From Sphingobium sp. 66-54 (GTDB taxonomy: Bacteria; Pseudomonadota; Alphaproteobacteria; Sphingomonadales; Sphingomonadaceae): DNA of 64,000 nucleotides. The translations under genes were made by a program, and so were the position numbers. The notes below the pieces were generated by a model. That model did no database searches. It was given only the letters and a program-made list of their open reading frames with translations, and had not been told where the DNA came from. Numbering within the stretch: position 1 is the first letter of the stretch; every line of letters begins with the position of its first letter. This document shows positions 17,516 through 25,352 of the stretch, piece after piece. The DNA lies in the NCBI GenBank assembly GCA_001899715.1, contig MKWI01000003.1:1-64000 (forward strand), in the 5' to 3' direction.

Positions 17516-17944
17516 ATGATGGCCCTGAAGACGATTTTGAGCCGCCGCATGGGCGCCGCGCTTCTCGGCAGCGCGGGGTTTGCGCTGCTGGCGCTCCCGG
17601 CACCGGCGCATCATTCGACGGCGATGTTCAACTGGGGCAAGGAAGTGCCGATGAAGGGCGCGACCGTGGAGCGCTGGGATTGGACCAACCCGCACACCTT
17701 CCTCTACATCACCGTGCCCGGCAAGAACGGCGCGGCGGAACATTGGGCGTTCGAGGGCATGAGCCCCAACCACCTCGGCCGCACCGGCTGGAGCAAGCGC
17801 ACGCTCAAGCCCGGCGACAAGATCGACCTCACTTATTATTCGCTGAAAGATGGCCGCAAAGGCGGCTTCAACGTCTCGGTGACGTTGCCGGACGGCAAGG
17901 TCATTCGCCAGCTCGAAAGCCCGACGACGCGACCGGATCGCTAA
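17516..17944 (+). CDS. DUF6152-family exported protein
   Basis: A 142-residue secreted protein. A signal peptide (SRRMGAALLGSAGFALLAL) ends at PAPAHHS, so the mature N-terminus is His-His. Family features are AHHSTAMFNW, the VERWDWTNPHTFLYI strand with its W-x-N-P-H, WAFEGMSPNHLGRTGW and LKPGDKIDLTYYSLKDGR. The exposed HH and NPH make metal binding possible, but that is inference. GGAG at 17509 supports the ATG at 17516 or 17519. It sits divergent from another exported protein and near two small membrane proteins, a grouping seen in several sphingomonads whose role is undescribed. Confidence 0.8.
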   Translation: MMALKTILSRRMGAALLGSAGFALLALPAPAHHSTAMFNWGKEVPMKGATVERWDWTNPHTFLYITVPGKNGAAEHWAFEGMSPNHLGRTGWSKRTLKPGDKIDLTYYSLKDGRKGGFNVSVTLPDGKVIRQLESPTTRPDR

Positions 17945-18516
17945 AGCCCACGCTCCCCTGAGCGGAGCCTCAGGTCATACCCTCACCGTCAAGCCTTAAG
18001 CCCGGGCCACGGCCCTGCGTTGCCGCTCGGTCCTTGTCTCCGAACCGCTCCCCTCACGGGGCCGTATGCGATTGCGACAAGGCTTGCATGACGCCACAGT
18101 GCAAACGATCCACTCCATCCATCCAGTGCTCCCGCGAAAGCAGGAGACCAGGGCGAAGTGAGAGAAAAATACACCCGTTCGCCCCGAGTTACCGGAGGCT
18201 ATTCTTCGCATTTGGTGGGTCCAAGAAAACACAGCGCCCTTCGACTGCTTGCCCACCCACGCAGGGCACGTCCTTCGACAATCTCAGGACAAAATCCCGC
18301 GCGTTCACAATCCGCTTTAGGGTCGCCTCAAGATGGAAAGGGAACCGCTCATGCGACCTTGGACTTCCATCTTCGCGGAAGCGCCGGGGCCCAAAACAAG
18401 GCGCCTATTTGGCCCGCATAATACCAACATCTCGCAGTCATAACCGATGCGGACGATGACCTCGGCCCGCCTGCCCCAGCCACCGTCACAGCATCAGGCA
18501 CGACAGCCAGCCCGCT
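17945..18516. other. Gene-free stretch with repeat remnants
   Basis: 572 bases between two convergent genes with no credible coding frame. It contains a half copy of the palindromic repeat (18124-18155) and, near 18270-18290, TCCTTCGACAATCTCAGGAC, a fragment of a second repeat class also seen at 54767. It looks like a landing place for decayed repeats. Confidence 0.65.
18124..18155. repeat. Half copy of dispersed palindromic repeat, copy 5
   Basis: CAGTGCTCCCGCGAAAGCAG followed by GAGACCAGGGCG matches the left arm of the copy at 9012. The right arm is missing. Confidence 0.7.
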
Positions 18517-19527
18517 TCAGCCGAGGGCACCCTCACTCTCCAGCATCTGGCGGGCATTGTCGGTAAGGATAGCGATCAGTGCGAGATAGGCTTCCCGTTC
18601 CTCGGCGGTGAAACCGCTCAACAGACCTTCCTCGCGCTCAAGCCCCACCTCATACATGGCGCGGAACACTTCCATGCCACGCGGTGTCGGCTCCAGCACG
18701 ATATCGCGGCGGCGCGTCGGGCGCGTGCGCTCGACCAGTCCCGCCGCTTCCAGATAGCCGACCGTCCGCCCGACCTGACTCTTGTCGCGCCTGACGGCTA
18801 TAATGAGCTTTGCCAGCGGCATCGGCCGGGCGATGCAAATGCGCGAGAGCACTTGCCACTGGAAATGCGAGAGGCCCTCGCAGCGCTGATAGACCAGCAT
18901 CGCGCTGCGGTTGAGATAGGCGGCCAGGCTGATGAGCTTGGGCGTGATGAGATGCCCCGGCGGCGGCTTGACGCGGCGCCCCTCCGGCCACGACGGCAGG
19001 TCGAGACTGCTCGCGCTGGGGTTGATGATGCCGGCCTCGGCACTGCGCCGCCGCTCCTCGGCATACATATGCGCCGCAGCCACGGTCAGCCGGTCGGTCA
19101 TCGCCGCGAAGCGCTTGAGCCGGTCCGGCTCGATGCCCGCGGTCAGCATCGCGTCGCGCTCGCGGCCCATGGCGAGCAGGCGGTTATACATGGTGCGCCC
19201 CTTGGAACACAGGGTCAGCTTGGCACGCAGCCGGGGCCGGGCGATCAGCTTCGCCTCCTCCAGCGGCTTGATGGCGCGGCTCACCTGTGCCTTCTCATGG
19301 CCGGTCAGCGTCACGATCTCGTGCGAGCTGAGCCCGCCGAACATGCCGATCATGATGATGAGCTGGCGCTGGATCTCCTTGTAGCCGGCCTCACGCTCGT
19401 AGCCGGGCACATGGCTTTCCCGGATCATCCGCAGCAGGCGGGCCAGCCGCACGCCCAGCAATACCGGATGGAGCGTCTCCTCGCGCGGCGCATCCGGTCG
19501 TTGCTCACGCTGCCCTATTGATGTCAC
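18517..19527 (-). CDS. Double MarR-family transcriptional regulator (two winged helices in one chain)
   Basis: A 336-residue protein, about twice the usual MarR length. The first MarR-like unit (residues 25-165) has LTGHEKAQVSRAIKPLEEAK as its recognition helix and IARPRLRAKLTLCSKGR as its wing. The second (200-330) has AVRRDKSQVGRTVGYLEAAG and VERTRPTRRRDIVLEPTPRG. A fused pseudo-dimer could bind an asymmetric site. The GTG start at 19527 follows AGGAGG very closely, so the true start is uncertain. It sits between the DUF6152 gene and two membrane-protein genes and is the best candidate reader of the GTTGA-N5-TCAAC elements. Confidence 0.82.
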   Translation of the reverse strand: MTSIGQREQRPDAPREETLHPVLLGVRLARLLRMIRESHVPGYEREAGYKEIQRQLIIMIGMFGGLSSHEIVTLTGHEKAQVSRAIKPLEEAKLIARPRLRAKLTLCSKGRTMYNRLLAMGRERDAMLTAGIEPDRLKRFAAMTDRLTVAAAHMYAEERRRSAEAGIINPSASSLDLPSWPEGRRVKPPPGHLITPKLISLAAYLNRSAMLVYQRCEGLSHFQWQVLSRICIARPMPLAKLIIAVRRDKSQVGRTVGYLEAAGLVERTRPTRRRDIVLEPTPRGMEVFRAMYEVGLEREEGLLSGFTAEEREAYLALIAILTDNARQMLESEGALG

Positions 19528-19557
19528 GCCTCCTTTGCCTTCCTCACTGTCGGGCGG

Positions 19558-20055
19558 TCAGAACGGCGCCATGGTAAAGCCGATCCAGCGCCCGCAAGCA
19601 ATCACCGCAAGCCAGAGCGATACGGAGAGCAGTCCGGCCACGCGGGCACCCACCGGCAGCGGCCCCGGTCCGTCATTCACCCGCCCACCCCGCATCGTCA
19701 ACAGATGGAAGACGAGCATGTTGAGCCCCGCCAGCACCAACAGCAGCATTTTCGCACGAAACGCCGTGTTTTCGAAGTAGCCATAGGGGTTGGACGTGAA
19801 CAGCAACGCGCCGGTGATCGCGGCACAGACGAATGCCGTCCAGGTGATCGGCAGGATGGTGCGGCTAAGCGCAAGCGGTGGATAATCGCGCCCGGCAACC
19901 CCCATCAGCCGCAGGTCGACCAGCAGGATCGAGCCGAACACCACGACGATGGAGAGCACATGCGCCACCTCGATCCACGGGAACGCCACGGCGTTCTCGG
20001 CGATGAACGTGCCGACGGCGCTCTGGCCGATGGCATCCAGCAGCGTTTCAATCAT
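19558..20055 (-). CDS. Small four-helix membrane protein (DUF6644-like)
   Basis: A 165-residue integral membrane protein with four hydrophobic helices: IEVAHVLSIVVVFGSILLVDL, PITWTAFVCAAITGALLF, AKMLLLVLAGLNMLVFHL and LLSVSLWLAVIACGRW. The conserved-looking features are W-x-E-V-A-H in helix 1, NPYGYFENTAFRAKM between helices 2 and 3, and the terminal GRWIGF. It is paralogous to the gene at 20097, with the same helix 1 His, R-x-K-M-L and GRW-I. His in membrane helices could bind heme, but this is speculation. It lies 41 bases after that gene and shares its strand. Confidence 0.74.
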   Translation of the reverse strand: MIETLLDAIGQSAVGTFIAENAVAFPWIEVAHVLSIVVVFGSILLVDLRLMGVAGRDYPPLALSRTILPITWTAFVCAAITGALLFTSNPYGYFENTAFRAKMLLLVLAGLNMLVFHLLTMRGGRVNDGPGPLPVGARVAGLLSVSLWLAVIACGRWIGFTMAPF

Positions 20056-20096
20056 GGCCCGATGCCCCCTTTTTCCTCACGTTCATGTCCGCGCCG

Positions 20097-20582
20097 TCAG
20101 CCGGCGTAAGCGATCCATCGGCCCGCCATCGCCACGCCGATCCACAGCAGCACCACCAGCAGCGCGACAAGCCGCACACCGCCTCCGGCCGGCCGGTCCG
20201 CTCCCCTTTGGCGCAACCGCCGCCCCAGCGCGATCGTAATGAGCAGCGTGACGACCACCAGCAGCATCTTGGTGCGGAAAATCCAGTTCATCAGCTCGCG
20301 CTCAGGCTCGGCGACGATCATGACGAGGCCGGTAGCGAGCAGCACCCACAAGGCCGCCATCGTGGAGCCGTGGAAGTAGCGGGACCAGCGCGCCAGGCTC
20401 CAGTGTCCGCCGGCCAGTTCCAGCCCGCGCAGCGCCACGATCAGCGCGCCGGTAAACACCAGCGCCACGCAGGCGATGTGGATGCTCTGCACCGCCGGCA
20501 CCACCCACCCCGCGTCGCGGATGGTCGCATGCACCGATAATGTGTCGATCCAGTTGACGACGCCCTGTAGCAACTCGTCCAC
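20097..20582 (-). CDS. Small four-helix membrane protein (DUF6644-like paralogue)
   Basis: A 161-residue membrane protein paralogous to the gene at 19558. It has VVPAVQSIHIACVALVFTGA in helix 1 (S-I-H-I-A), a HGSTMAALWVLLATGLVMIV helix 2, NWIFRTKMLLVVVTLLITIA helix 3 and a final WIGVAMAGRWIAY. The GTG start at 20582 follows AGAGGGG by nine bases. The two paralogues may form a heterodimer in the inner membrane. Upstream lies a TTGTCCATGGTCAA palindrome (about 20650) that could be a regulator site. Function unknown. Confidence 0.74.
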   Translation of the reverse strand: MDELLQGVVNWIDTLSVHATIRDAGWVVPAVQSIHIACVALVFTGALIVALRGLELAGGHWSLARWSRYFHGSTMAALWVLLATGLVMIVAEPERELMNWIFRTKMLLVVVTLLITIALGRRLRQRGADRPAGGGVRLVALLVVLLWIGVAMAGRWIAYAG

Positions 20583-20686
20583 GCGCGAATCCCCTCTCTA
20601 TTGCCCGCAGTGACCGGGTCGGCCCCGCACCTTAGGGCGCGCGGTCGGCTTGTCCATGGTCAAGTCCCGTTCGATCGCCCGGCGTT

Positions 20687-21041
20687 TCACGCAATGCGAT
20701 GCCGGCCCCTCATTCCCTCGCCGGGCAATACCTTCCCACGCATCCGACCAGGTGCGAACGGGCGACATGAACCGGCCGTATCCACCCCTTTGCCGCGTCC
20801 GATGGCGATGACGATCCGGATCGAACCCTTGATCCCGCCGAGCGGCAGCGGGGCGATATCCCCAATGATGGTCATGTCCGGCACCCGTTCGGGCGGATCG
20901 ATCAAGCGGACACCGCCGCGATCGAGGGAGAACAGGTTCGGCCGCAGAATTGTCCACCGGCCACGCAAAGACCGCCGCCGTTCCAGCCGGCAGCGCGATC
21001 GCCGACACGGCTGCCACTGCACGGCGCGCGCGTCCCGCCAT
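20687..21041 (-). pseudogene. Possible frameshifted small exported protein
   Basis: From an ATG at 21041, after a GGGGAAGG ribosome site, one frame encodes a signal-peptide-like start (MAGRARRAVAAVSAIALPAG). Near 20945-20980 this frame loses its coding look, while another frame carries plausible sequence with strong GC third positions (NLFSLDRGGVRLIDPPERV, then MTIIGDIAPLPLGGIKGS). Joining them needs one frameshift. It lies upstream of, and on the same strand as, the two membrane-protein genes, behind a GTTGA-N5-TCAAT element. It could be a decayed gene or a sequencing error; I do not recognise the product. Confidence 0.28.
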
Positions 21042-21131
21042 CCCCATCCTTCCCCTGTTGCCGACCTGCCGGCCCATGCGGCGGCCATGCCGGTCCCTTT
21101 GCGGGCCCGGCGCTAGCATCATGCGCGCCCG

Positions 21132-21146
21132 GTTGACAAAGTCAAT
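21132..21146. promoter_or_regulatory. Candidate operator GTTGA-N5-TCAAT, site 2
   Basis: GTTGACAAAGTCAAT contains the perfect inverted repeat TTGAC-AAA-GTCAA. It lies between the decayed minus-strand gene and the DUF3817 gene, 115 bases before the latter. Confidence 0.45.
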
Positions 21147-21260
21147 GTCATTTCGGCGAGGAAACTTGATCGGCACGCCCGGCACCGAGCCACACCGCAA
21201 GCTGGCGCGAGATCGTGGGCTCCGCTATGGCGGCGGGCCGCGCCATCAACGGAGTGCATC

Positions 21261-21566
21261 GTGCTGAAGCTGTTTCGCTACATCGCCCTGGTCGAAGGGA
21301 TCACGACCATCGCCCTGTTCCTGATCGCCATGCCGCTGAAATATGGCTTCGACAACCCGATGCTGGTGCCGCCGGTAGGTTTGACGCACGGCCTCGCCTT
21401 CCTCGCCTACGTCGCAGCGATGCTGGTAGCGCTGCCGGGCAAGGGGTTCGGGCTTGCCGGCTGGCTGCGCACCCTCCTCGCCGCGTTCGTACCGTTCGGC
21501 ACCTTTCTCAATGATGGCTTCATCAAGCGCCACGAAGCGCGCCGCGCCGCCCTCGCCCGCTCCTGA
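21261..21566 (+). CDS. DUF3817-family small membrane protein
   Basis: A 101-residue membrane protein of the DUF3817 family. It has FRYIALVEGITTIALFLIAM with the conserved E-G, PLKYGFDNPMLV, VGLTHGLAFLAYVAAMLVAL with the conserved H-G, and a last segment ending in GTFLNDGFIKRHE. The family is widespread and its role is unknown; some members lie next to transport or stress genes. It is convergent with the DUF1097 gene, and a strong hairpin separates them. Confidence 0.82.
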   Translation: MLKLFRYIALVEGITTIALFLIAMPLKYGFDNPMLVPPVGLTHGLAFLAYVAAMLVALPGKGFGLAGWLRTLLAAFVPFGTFLNDGFIKRHEARRAALARS

Positions 21567-21587
21567 CCGGCCCGCACGCGGCTTGCA

Positions 21588-21625
21588 TAAAAAAGGCCAC
21601 GGGCGTGTGGGATGCGCCCGTGGCC
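21588..21625 (-). terminator. Rho-independent terminator for the DUF1097 gene
   Basis: A perfect 11-bp stem GGCCACGGGCG / CGCCCGTGGCC with a 9-base loop (21595-21625). On the minus strand it is followed directly by a run of six T (from AAAAAA at 21589). This is one of the few textbook terminators in the window. Confidence 0.85.
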
Positions 21626-21650
21626 AAAGGTCGTTCGCCCTCCCCGGGCT

Positions 21651-22145
21651 TCAGGCGTCCTGCCGGGTGAGTGCGTTGGAAACAACTTCCGACACATAGC
21701 CGAAGATCGCGCCGATGATGACCGACAATATGGTCGGGATCAGCGCCGCTTCCGGTGCCACGCCATCCCCGAGCAGGATGAGGCCGGCGATGGCGGCAAA
21801 GCCGTAGACGCTGGCAGGGATCGCCGCGAGCAGCGCCAGGCTGGACGCCAGCACGATCACCGTCGCGCCGAGGCCGACCGCGACCGGCGCGGCCAGCGAT
21901 CCGAGCCCGCCGAGCTGACTGGCCAGCATGACGGCAACCATGCCGACCAGCGCACCGAAGCTCATGCAGACCACCGTATTGCGGCTGCCGAGATTGCCGC
22001 CGCCGGCATGGAAATGACACCCCCACGCGATGAAGGCCTGCCACACCTGCAACTTGGCGGAAACCAAGGGATCAAGGCCGAAAATCCAGGTCGCGACGAC
22101 CGCGAGCACACCAACGGTAACAGCAAGCGCAATAAGCCTGGGCAT
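21651..22145 (-). CDS. DUF1097-family membrane protein
   Basis: A 164-residue inner-membrane protein of the DUF1097 (YcdZ-like) family with about five helices. It has LQVWQAFIAWGCHFHAGGG, where a W-x-x-F-I-x-W motif starts the family block, GSRNTVVCMSFGALVGMVAV, and a C-terminal PTILSVIIGAIFGYVSE. Family members are uncharacterised small-molecule carriers or channels. A GTTGA half-site element lies 66-80 bases upstream of the start and a strong terminator follows the stop. Confidence 0.83.
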   Translation of the reverse strand: MPRLIALAVTVGVLAVVATWIFGLDPLVSAKLQVWQAFIAWGCHFHAGGGNLGSRNTVVCMSFGALVGMVAVMLASQLGGLGSLAAPVAVGLGATVIVLASSLALLAAIPASVYGFAAIAGLILLGDGVAPEAALIPTILSVIIGAIFGYVSEVVSNALTRQDA

Positions 22146-22210
22146 GGAAATCCTCCCCCGTTCATGTCCGGGCGCCCGGTCTCCGCCCGCGCCCCACCGG
22201 GATGCTACGT

Positions 22211-22225
22211 GAGGACTTTGTCAAC
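22211..22225. promoter_or_regulatory. Candidate operator half-site GTTGACAAAGTC, site 3
   Basis: Read on the minus strand this is GTTGACAAAGTCCTC. It shares 12 bases with the site at 21132 but lacks the second arm. It lies just upstream of the DUF1097 gene. Confidence 0.35.
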
Positions 22226-22344
22226 GTCCAGAGCCAATTAGCACTGCCGCAGAGATGGAGCTGGAAGCATGGGGTTCTGCAATGGACTCGCGCACACGTG
22301 ACCGCCGGGGCGCGGCATTCACCCCCCTTGCCCGCCGGATGGCT

Positions 22345-22366
22345 ATAGGGTAGGGTCCCATCCTAT
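22345..22366. promoter_or_regulatory. Candidate DmeR operator overlapping the dmeR start codon
   Basis: ATAGGGTAGGG followed by TCCCATCCTAT forms a near-perfect palindrome of two G/C tracts with AT-rich ends, the known layout of RcnR/CsoR-family operators. Its right end includes the AT of the dmeR start codon at 22365, so the repressor would block both initiation and translation of the dmeR-dmeF unit. Confidence 0.65.
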
Positions 22367-22640
22367 GGGACACACGAAATCGAACCGGGATCAACTCGTG
22401 CTCCGGGTCCGGCGCATCGCCGGCCAGATCGGGGCGGTGGAAAAGGCCATTGCGCAGGATGCGCCGTGCGAAACGATCCTGCATCAGGTCGCCGGTGTTC
22501 GCGGCGCCGTGCTGGGATTGATGGACGAACTTGTCGAAGAACATGTGCGCGAGCATGTCGCCCGCCCCGGCCTCACGGACGCGCAACGTGCGCAGGGCGC
22601 GGACGAACTTGTCGCCGCCATTCGCCGCTACAGCAAATAA
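22365..22640 (+). CDS. dmeR: Ni/Co-responsive RcnR/CsoR-family repressor
   Basis: A 91-residue all-helical metal-sensing repressor. It has His3, Cys35, His60 and His64, the four ligand positions that RcnR uses for Ni(II)/Co(II). Formaldehyde sensors of the FrmR type lack His3 and His64, so despite the formaldehyde genes downstream this is a metal sensor. The start codon lies in a G-tract palindrome and no clear ribosome site precedes it, so translation may be leaderless. It is followed after nine bases by the efflux gene dmeF. Confidence 0.86.
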   Translation: MGHTKSNRDQLVLRVRRIAGQIGAVEKAIAQDAPCETILHQVAGVRGAVLGLMDELVEEHVREHVARPGLTDAQRAQGADELVAAIRRYSK

Positions 22641-22649
22641 GGGGGTTCC

Positions 22650-23561
22650 GTGACCTTCGATGACGATATCTCGGCACTGACGCACGACCATGTCTTCCTT
22701 GGCGCGCGGCATGACGAGAACGCGCGCCGCACGCTCTGGGTGGTGGCACTGACGGCGGTCATGATGATCGGCGAGATCGTCGCCGGCACGCTGTTCAACT
22801 CCATGGCACTGCTCGCCGACGGCTTCCATATGGCGACCCATGCCGGCGCACTCGGCATCGCCGCGCTGGCCTATGCCTACGCCCGGCGTCATGCCCATGG
22901 CCGCCGCTACAGCTTCGGCACCGGCAAGGTGGGCGATCTCGCCGGTTTCGCCTCAGCGCTGGTGCTCGGCCTCGTCGCGCTCGGCATCGCCTATGAATCC
23001 GTGACGCGCCTGCTCGATCCACGCCCGGTCGCCTTTACCGAGGCGACCATCGTCGCGGTGTTGGGCTTGCTGGTGAATATCGCCAGCATGCTGCTGCTCG
23101 GCGGCCATGGCCATCATCACGATCATGACCACCATCATCATCACGACCATGAGCATGGTCACGACAATAACCTGCGCTCCGCTTACATACATGTCCTCGC
23201 GGATGCGCTGACCTCGGTGCTGGCCATCGCCGCGCTGCTCGGTGGGCGCTATCTCGGCTGGGTGTGGCTGGATCCGGTCATGGGCCTCGTCGGCGCTACC
23301 GTTATCTCCATTTGGTCATGGTCGTTGATGCGCGCCACCGCCGCCGTGCTGCTCGACGCGTCGGACCCCGCCCTGGAAGCCGAGATCCGGCAGCAGATCG
23401 AAGGCCCCGGCGATGCTCGCATCACCGATCTTCATGTGTGGCGCATCGGCCCCGGCGCCCATGCCGCTATTGTCAGCGCCGTCGGCACGGATCACGCCAG
23501 CATCCGCCAGCGCCTCCTGCCGGTTCACGAAATCGAGCATCTCACAATCGAGGTGCGATAG
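22650..23561 (+). CDS. dmeF: CDF-family Co(II)/Ni(II) efflux transporter
   Basis: A 303-residue cation diffusion facilitator with six membrane helices. It starts MTFDDDIS from GTG at 22650 behind AAGGGGG. The metal site is seen as H-x-x-x-D in LLADGFHMATHAG (helix 2) and HVLADALTSVLAI (helix 5). The loop between helices 4 and 5 (residues about 151-172) is almost pure His and Asp, as in DmeF proteins. The cytoplasmic C-terminal domain follows (ITDLHVWRIGPG). It exports Co and Ni in exchange for protons and is controlled by dmeR just upstream. Confidence 0.92.
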   Translation: MTFDDDISALTHDHVFLGARHDENARRTLWVVALTAVMMIGEIVAGTLFNSMALLADGFHMATHAGALGIAALAYAYARRHAHGRRYSFGTGKVGDLAGFASALVLGLVALGIAYESVTRLLDPRPVAFTEATIVAVLGLLVNIASMLLLGGHGHHHDHDHHHHHDHEHGHDNNLRSAYIHVLADALTSVLAIAALLGGRYLGWVWLDPVMGLVGATVISIWSWSLMRATAAVLLDASDPALEAEIRQQIEGPGDARITDLHVWRIGPGAHAAIVSAVGTDHASIRQRLLPVHEIEHLTIEVR

Positions 23562-23629
23562 ACGCCGGGCGGCGGCATGATGCCCGGCAGGACAGTCCGA
23601 ATGAGCGGGCGACGCCGCGCGCCCCGCCG

Positions 23630-24472
23630 CTACCTGAGCCGTGCGGCGTGCCAGCGGACATGCTCGGCCATGAAGGTCGAGATGAAATAATAGCTATGGT
23701 CATAGCCCGGCTGCATGCGGATGGTCGCGCTTTGGCCGGCCGCCGCGCAGGCCGCCTCCAGCAGGCCCGTCCTGAGCTGCTCGGCGAGGAAATTGTCCGC
23801 GTCGCCCTGATCGACCAGCAGCGCCGGCAACCGCGCGCCACGCTCGATCAGCGCCACCGCGTCATAGTCCACCCAGGCCGCCTTGTCGGCGCCGAGATAG
23901 CCGCCCAGCGCCTTCTCTCCCCACGGCACCCGGCTCGGCGCGACGATCGGCGAGAAGGCCGAGACCGAGCGGAACCGCATCGGATTGCGCAGGCCGATGG
24001 TCAGCGCGCCATGGCCGCCCATGCTGTGGCCCATGATCGCCTGCCGGCCCATGTCCGCCGGGAAATGCTCGGCCAGCAGCGCCGGCAGCTCCGTCTCGAT
24101 GTAGCTGCGCATCCGGTAATGGGTCGCGAACGGCGCCTGCATCGCATCGACGTAGAAGCCCGCGCCCAGCCCGAAATCATAGGCGCCCTCGGGATCGTCC
24201 GGCACGCCGTCTCCGCGCGGGCTGGTATCCGGCGCTACGAAAATGATCTTCTCCGCCGCACAGGCCGCGCGATACTCGCCCTTTTCCATCACATTGGCAT
24301 GGGTGCAGGTGAGGCCGGAGAGATACCAGAGCACGGACAATATCTCACCCGGCTCGTGCGGGGGGACGAAGACGGCGAAGGTCATCGCCGTCCCCGTCTC
24401 CCGCGAATCATGCCGGTAGACGCCCTGCACGCCGCCATGGGCCTTATTGGTCGAGAGCGTCTCCAGCGTCAT
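23630..24472 (-). CDS. fghA: S-formylglutathione hydrolase
   Basis: A 280-residue alpha/beta hydrolase of the esterase D family. The nucleophile is the Ser in GHSMGGHGAL near residue 147, the Asp is in LLVDQGDADNF and the His in GYDHSYYF. WYLSGLTCTHANVMEKGEY is the usual oxyanion-hole block. It hydrolyses S-formylglutathione to formate and glutathione, the second step of formaldehyde detoxification. It ends the operon that begins with the class III alcohol dehydrogenase, three bases after a VOC gene. Confidence 0.94.
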   Translation of the reverse strand: MTLETLSTNKAHGGVQGVYRHDSRETGTAMTFAVFVPPHEPGEILSVLWYLSGLTCTHANVMEKGEYRAACAAEKIIFVAPDTSPRGDGVPDDPEGAYDFGLGAGFYVDAMQAPFATHYRMRSYIETELPALLAEHFPADMGRQAIMGHSMGGHGALTIGLRNPMRFRSVSAFSPIVAPSRVPWGEKALGGYLGADKAAWVDYDAVALIERGARLPALLVDQGDADNFLAEQLRTGLLEAACAAAGQSATIRMQPGYDHSYYFISTFMAEHVRWHAARLR

Positions 24473-24475
24473 GGC

Positions 24476-24862
24476 TCAGGCGCCCTCGGGCAACTGGCAG
24501 AAGGCGCAGATCTTGTTACCGATCGGGTCGCGCAGATAGGCGCCATAGGCATTGCCCGGCGCCTGCGGGCGCTTGCCCGGATCGCCGGCCGTGCTACCGC
24601 CATTGGCGAGACCAGCGGCGTGCCACGCGTCAACCTGCTCCTTGCCGGCGGCAGCGAAGCCGATGGTGCCGCCGTTGGCACGGCTCGCTTCGTTGCCGTC
24701 CGCCGGCAGGCCGACGCCGAACATGCCGCCGTTATGCGCGTAGAAGACGACGCCGGGGCGGAACTCCTGCCCCTCGCCGCCGCCGATCGCGGCGAAGACC
24801 GCGTCGTAAAATGCCTTGCTCTGGGCCAGATCCTTGGCGCCGACCATGACGTGCGTGAACAT
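24476..24862 (-). CDS. VOC-family protein in the formaldehyde operon (a)
   Basis: A 128-residue VOC-fold protein. It opens MFTHVMVGAKDLAQSKAFYD, has GGTIGFAAAGKEQVDAWHAA and ends with YGAYLRDPIGNKICAF, where the D-P-x-G-N-K strand replaces the usual Glu-containing metal strand. It is paralogous to the next upstream gene (same D-P-x-G-N-K-x-C end). Its position between adhC and fghA suggests a link to glutathione thioester or aldehyde chemistry. The reaction is unknown. Confidence 0.84.
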   Translation of the reverse strand: MFTHVMVGAKDLAQSKAFYDAVFAAIGGGEGQEFRPGVVFYAHNGGMFGVGLPADGNEASRANGGTIGFAAAGKEQVDAWHAAGLANGGSTAGDPGKRPQAPGNAYGAYLRDPIGNKICAFCQLPEGA

Positions 24863-24913
24863 CGTAATTCCCTCCTTGTTGTTTGGTTGGGTTAAAGCCG
24901 CGTCCGTCGCGGA

Positions 24914-25315
24914 TCAGTTGCCATCCGTGAAGGTATAGGCACAGACCTTGTTGCCCGCCGGATCGCGCAGATAGGCGGCATAGGCGCCGGGCAAGTGGCC
25001 GCGCGGGCCGGCCGCGCCTTCATCCGTGCCCCCCGCGGCGAGGCCGGCGGCATGGAAGGCGTCCACATCGGCCGGGCTGGTGGCGGCAAAGCCAACGGTC
25101 ACGCCGTTGCTGGACGGGGCGCCGCCGTTGCCGGGACGCAGCACGAGAAAGGCGGGCTTGTCCTTGCCATACAGGACACAGTTCTCGCCGAACGGCCCGA
25201 GGTTCTTCACGCCCAGCGGCGCCAGCGCCGCATCGTAGAATTTGGTCGAAGCGGCGAGGTCGCTCGCCCCCAGACAAGTGTGGGAAAAAACGCCGTCCCC
25301 CGAAATCACAGCCAT
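24914..25315 (-). CDS. VOC-family protein in the formaldehyde operon (b)
   Basis: A 133-residue paralogue of the gene at 24476, with FSHTCLGASDLAASTKFYDA at the start, NGVTVGFAATSPADVDAFHA in the middle and AYLRDPAGNKVCAYTF at the end. The ATG at 25315 is preferred, with GAGGAGAG six bases upstream, over a GTG two codons earlier. The doubling of this VOC gene within one operon suggests a heteromeric enzyme or a tandem duplication. The conserved C-terminal Cys is unusual for the fold. Confidence 0.84.
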   Translation of the reverse strand: MAVISGDGVFSHTCLGASDLAASTKFYDAALAPLGVKNLGPFGENCVLYGKDKPAFLVLRPGNGGAPSSNGVTVGFAATSPADVDAFHAAGLAAGGTDEGAAGPRGHLPGAYAAYLRDPAGNKVCAYTFTDGN

Positions 25316-25352
25316 GGTCACTCTCCTCTCAACAATAAACGCATCGAACGCA

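Noticed and set aside
20601-21116. A 171-codon plus-strand gene
   Set aside because: Arg/Pro-rich translation without a domain; the opposite strand shows better coding features.
22365-22640. FrmR-type formaldehyde sensor, given the formaldehyde genes nearby
   Set aside because: His3 and His64 are present with Cys35 and His60, which is the Ni/Co set, and the next gene is a DmeF efflux pump.
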